Below are positions 62,915 to 64,000 of a DNA stretch of 64,000 nucleotides, one piece after another. The notes beneath the pieces are model-generated. The model had not been told where the DNA came from, did no database searches, and saw only the letters and a program-made list of their open reading frames with translations. Both the position numbers and the translations under genes were made by a program. The stretch lies in NCBI GenBank assembly GCA_021775835.1, contig JAJFHC010000020.1, forward strand, positions 1 through 64,000, given 5' to 3'. Every line of letters starts with the position of its first letter. Positions within the stretch are counted from its first letter, which is position 1. The DNA comes from Hyphomicrobiales bacterium. Lineage in GTDB: Bacteria > Pseudomonadota > Alphaproteobacteria > Rhizobiales > JAJFHC01.

Positions 62915-63517
62915 TCAGGGGTCTATATCATCAACGCGCGCCATGGGGAAAAAACAGCCGCTGCTCCACACACCGAATTGTGCATCGCCCTCAATTTCGT
63001 GCTCCACGGCAAGATCCACGAGATCGTAGGTCAGGCTTCTCGTCACAAGTGCCTCAAGACGCGACCGCACCAGCACATAGGGCTTAAGTCCATCCGATTC
63101 GCAACCGGCTCCAAACCGCAGGGGACTGGCCTTGCCGACTGACACCACATCTTCCACATTGGTCCTGAATTCAATTGTCTGATGATCTCCGTGCCCGGCG
63201 ACAGTCATTTCAACCGCCACGAAGGGTGCATCGTCCACAATGACACCGACTTTCTCCACTGGGGTTACCAGATAGTAAAAATCGTCGTCATCTCGCCGCA
63301 AAATAGTGGCAAAGAGTTGCACCATAGGTGCTCTGGAAATAGCGGAATCACGATAATACCATGTTCCATCAGGGCCAATTCGCATGTCGAAATTGCCAAA
63401 AAACGGCGGACTCCAGTCATGAACAGGTGGCAAAGGTCTGTCCTTTGAGAGCGATCTCTTGACGTCTTCCAACCCCCTTACGGGTTTTTCAGCATCCGGA
63501 ATTCCCGGCTCCGCCAT
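62915..63517 (-). CDS. DUF1285-family protein
   Basis: A 200-aa protein matching DUF1285: N-terminal DMRIGPDGTWYYRDSAISR, then LVTPVEKVGVIVDDAPFVAVEM and VRSRLEALVTRSLTYDLVDLA. The domain is often encoded beside CoA pyrophosphatase in alphaproteobacteria; its function is not established. It opens the operon leading to the CCA-transferase gene and is divergent from the MoxR gene. Confidence 0.88.
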   Translation of the reverse strand: MAEPGIPDAEKPVRGLEDVKRSLSKDRPLPPVHDWSPPFFGNFDMRIGPDGTWYYRDSAISRAPMVQLFATILRRDDDDFYYLVTPVEKVGVIVDDAPFVAVEMTVAGHGDHQTIEFRTNVEDVVSVGKASPLRFGAGCESDGLKPYVLVRSRLEALVTRSLTYDLVDLAVEHEIEGDAQFGVWSSGCFFPMARVDDIDP

Positions 63518-63672
63518 ACGTGATTACCTCGATGTTGGTGGCAAGAACGGCCACAATCGCGTCATTGTGGGCTGATATCGCTCGACTCGCATGCCATATC
63601 GCGCTCTTTTGATGATGTCATACACGTCAGATTGCTTAAAAGTGTTTCGGATTCCCGTCCTCGGAGAATATA

Positions 63673-64000
63673 TTGAGTCCCATGCAGACAATTAAAGAAA
63701 CTGACGAGCAAATCGTCAATGAGATTGAACAAACCGGGAAAAAGCTTGTCGAGATCAAGGCAGCTATCGGGAAAGTCATCTTTGGCCAGCAACCTGTCAT
63801 AGATCAGACGCTCACAGCAATTCTGACCGGTGGGCATGCTCTTTTGATTGGTGTTCCGGGCCTTGCCAAGACAAGGCTGGTCGAAACCGTTGCCCATGTC
63901 CTTGGACTGGATGAAAAACGCGTCCAGTTCACCCCCGATCTAATGCCGGCGGATATTATCGGAACGGAAGTCATGGAGGAGGACGAAAAGGGCCGGCGAC
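63673..64000 (+). CDS. MoxR-family AAA+ ATPase, partial at right edge
   Basis: About 109 codons of a MoxR-type AAA+ ATPase run off the window. Visible are GKVIFGQQPVIDQTL and the P-loop GVPGLAKTR, then RVQFTPDLMPADIIG, all typical. The likely start is TTG at 63673 (GGAG 6 bases upstream); an in-frame ATG at 63682 is the alternative. Downstream a DUF58/vWA protein would be expected. Confidence 0.9.
   Translation, partial: MSPMQTIKETDEQIVNEIEQTGKKLVEIKAAIGKVIFGQQPVIDQTLTAILTGGHALLIGVPGLAKTRLVETVAHVLGLDEKRVQFTPDLMPADIIGTEVMEEDEKGRR

Overview
The window reads as one continuous stretch of an alphaproteobacterial chromosome, probably Rhodospirillales-like. The evidence is conserved gene neighbourhoods: the MoxR / DUF1285 / Nudix / DUF6111 / CCA-transferase block, the petABC operon beside trmL and hemF, MarR-OmpR-kinase genes of the PetP/PetR type next to ilvE, the lgt / NDUFAF7-like / pgeF / M24 run, and prs-rplY-pth-ychF. 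Base composition is moderately GC-rich throughout. I recognised no rRNA or tRNA gene, insertion sequence, integrase or CRISPR array.

Region by region. 1-8.5 kb is accessory metabolism: a Tat-exported family 5 solute-binding protein with a divergent LysR gene broken by an in-frame TGA, a secreted metallo-beta-lactamase-fold enzyme, a DMT permease with a divergent LysR regulator, an Asp/Glu-racemase-like protein, and a divergent ACC deaminase / Lrp-type regulator pair (acdS/acdR). An MFS transporter follows. 10.2-18.3 kb carries uvrC, then a divergent two-gene insertion (a TIR - transmembrane - 16xWD40 protein and a secreted subtilase), then pgsA and moaD. uvrC and pgsA-moaD are normally near neighbours, so the TIR/subtilase pair looks inserted and is the best candidate here for an undescribed system. 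18.3-36 kb is mostly housekeeping: ilvE, PetP/PetR-like regulators with a histidine kinase, csaA, a TetR regulator, YbjN, a UbiK-like protein, lgt, an NDUFAF7-like methyltransferase, pgeF, a creatinase-like M24 protein, a lipoprotein, prs, rplY, pth and ychF. An isochorismatase-family hydrolase and a TauD/TfdA dioxygenase with a divergent LysR gene close this part.

36.4-51 kb is an aerobic benzoate (box pathway) locus. boxC-boxB-boxA run leftwards; boxR (an HTH plus shikimate-kinase-like regulator) diverges from overlapping promoters. A second leftward operon encodes a branched-chain-type ABC transporter (binding protein, livH, livM, livG, livF), benzoate-CoA ligase, an alpha/beta hydrolase and a DUF1194 protein. 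Two tandem MaoC-like hydratases diverge from it. The logic is uptake, CoA activation, epoxidation by BoxAB, and ring opening by BoxC. The next enzyme, BoxD aldehyde dehydrogenase, is not in the window.

51-64 kb holds methylthioadenosine salvage (mtnP-apt-mtnA), the cytochrome bc1 operon (petA-petB-petC) ending in a strong terminator, trmL-hemF, a secreted cyclase-family protein, an orphan alpha/beta hydrolase, and the CCA-transferase / DUF6111 / CoA-pyrophosphatase / DUF1285 operon with the start of a MoxR ATPase at the right edge. All functional calls come from reading protein motifs; no database search was run.
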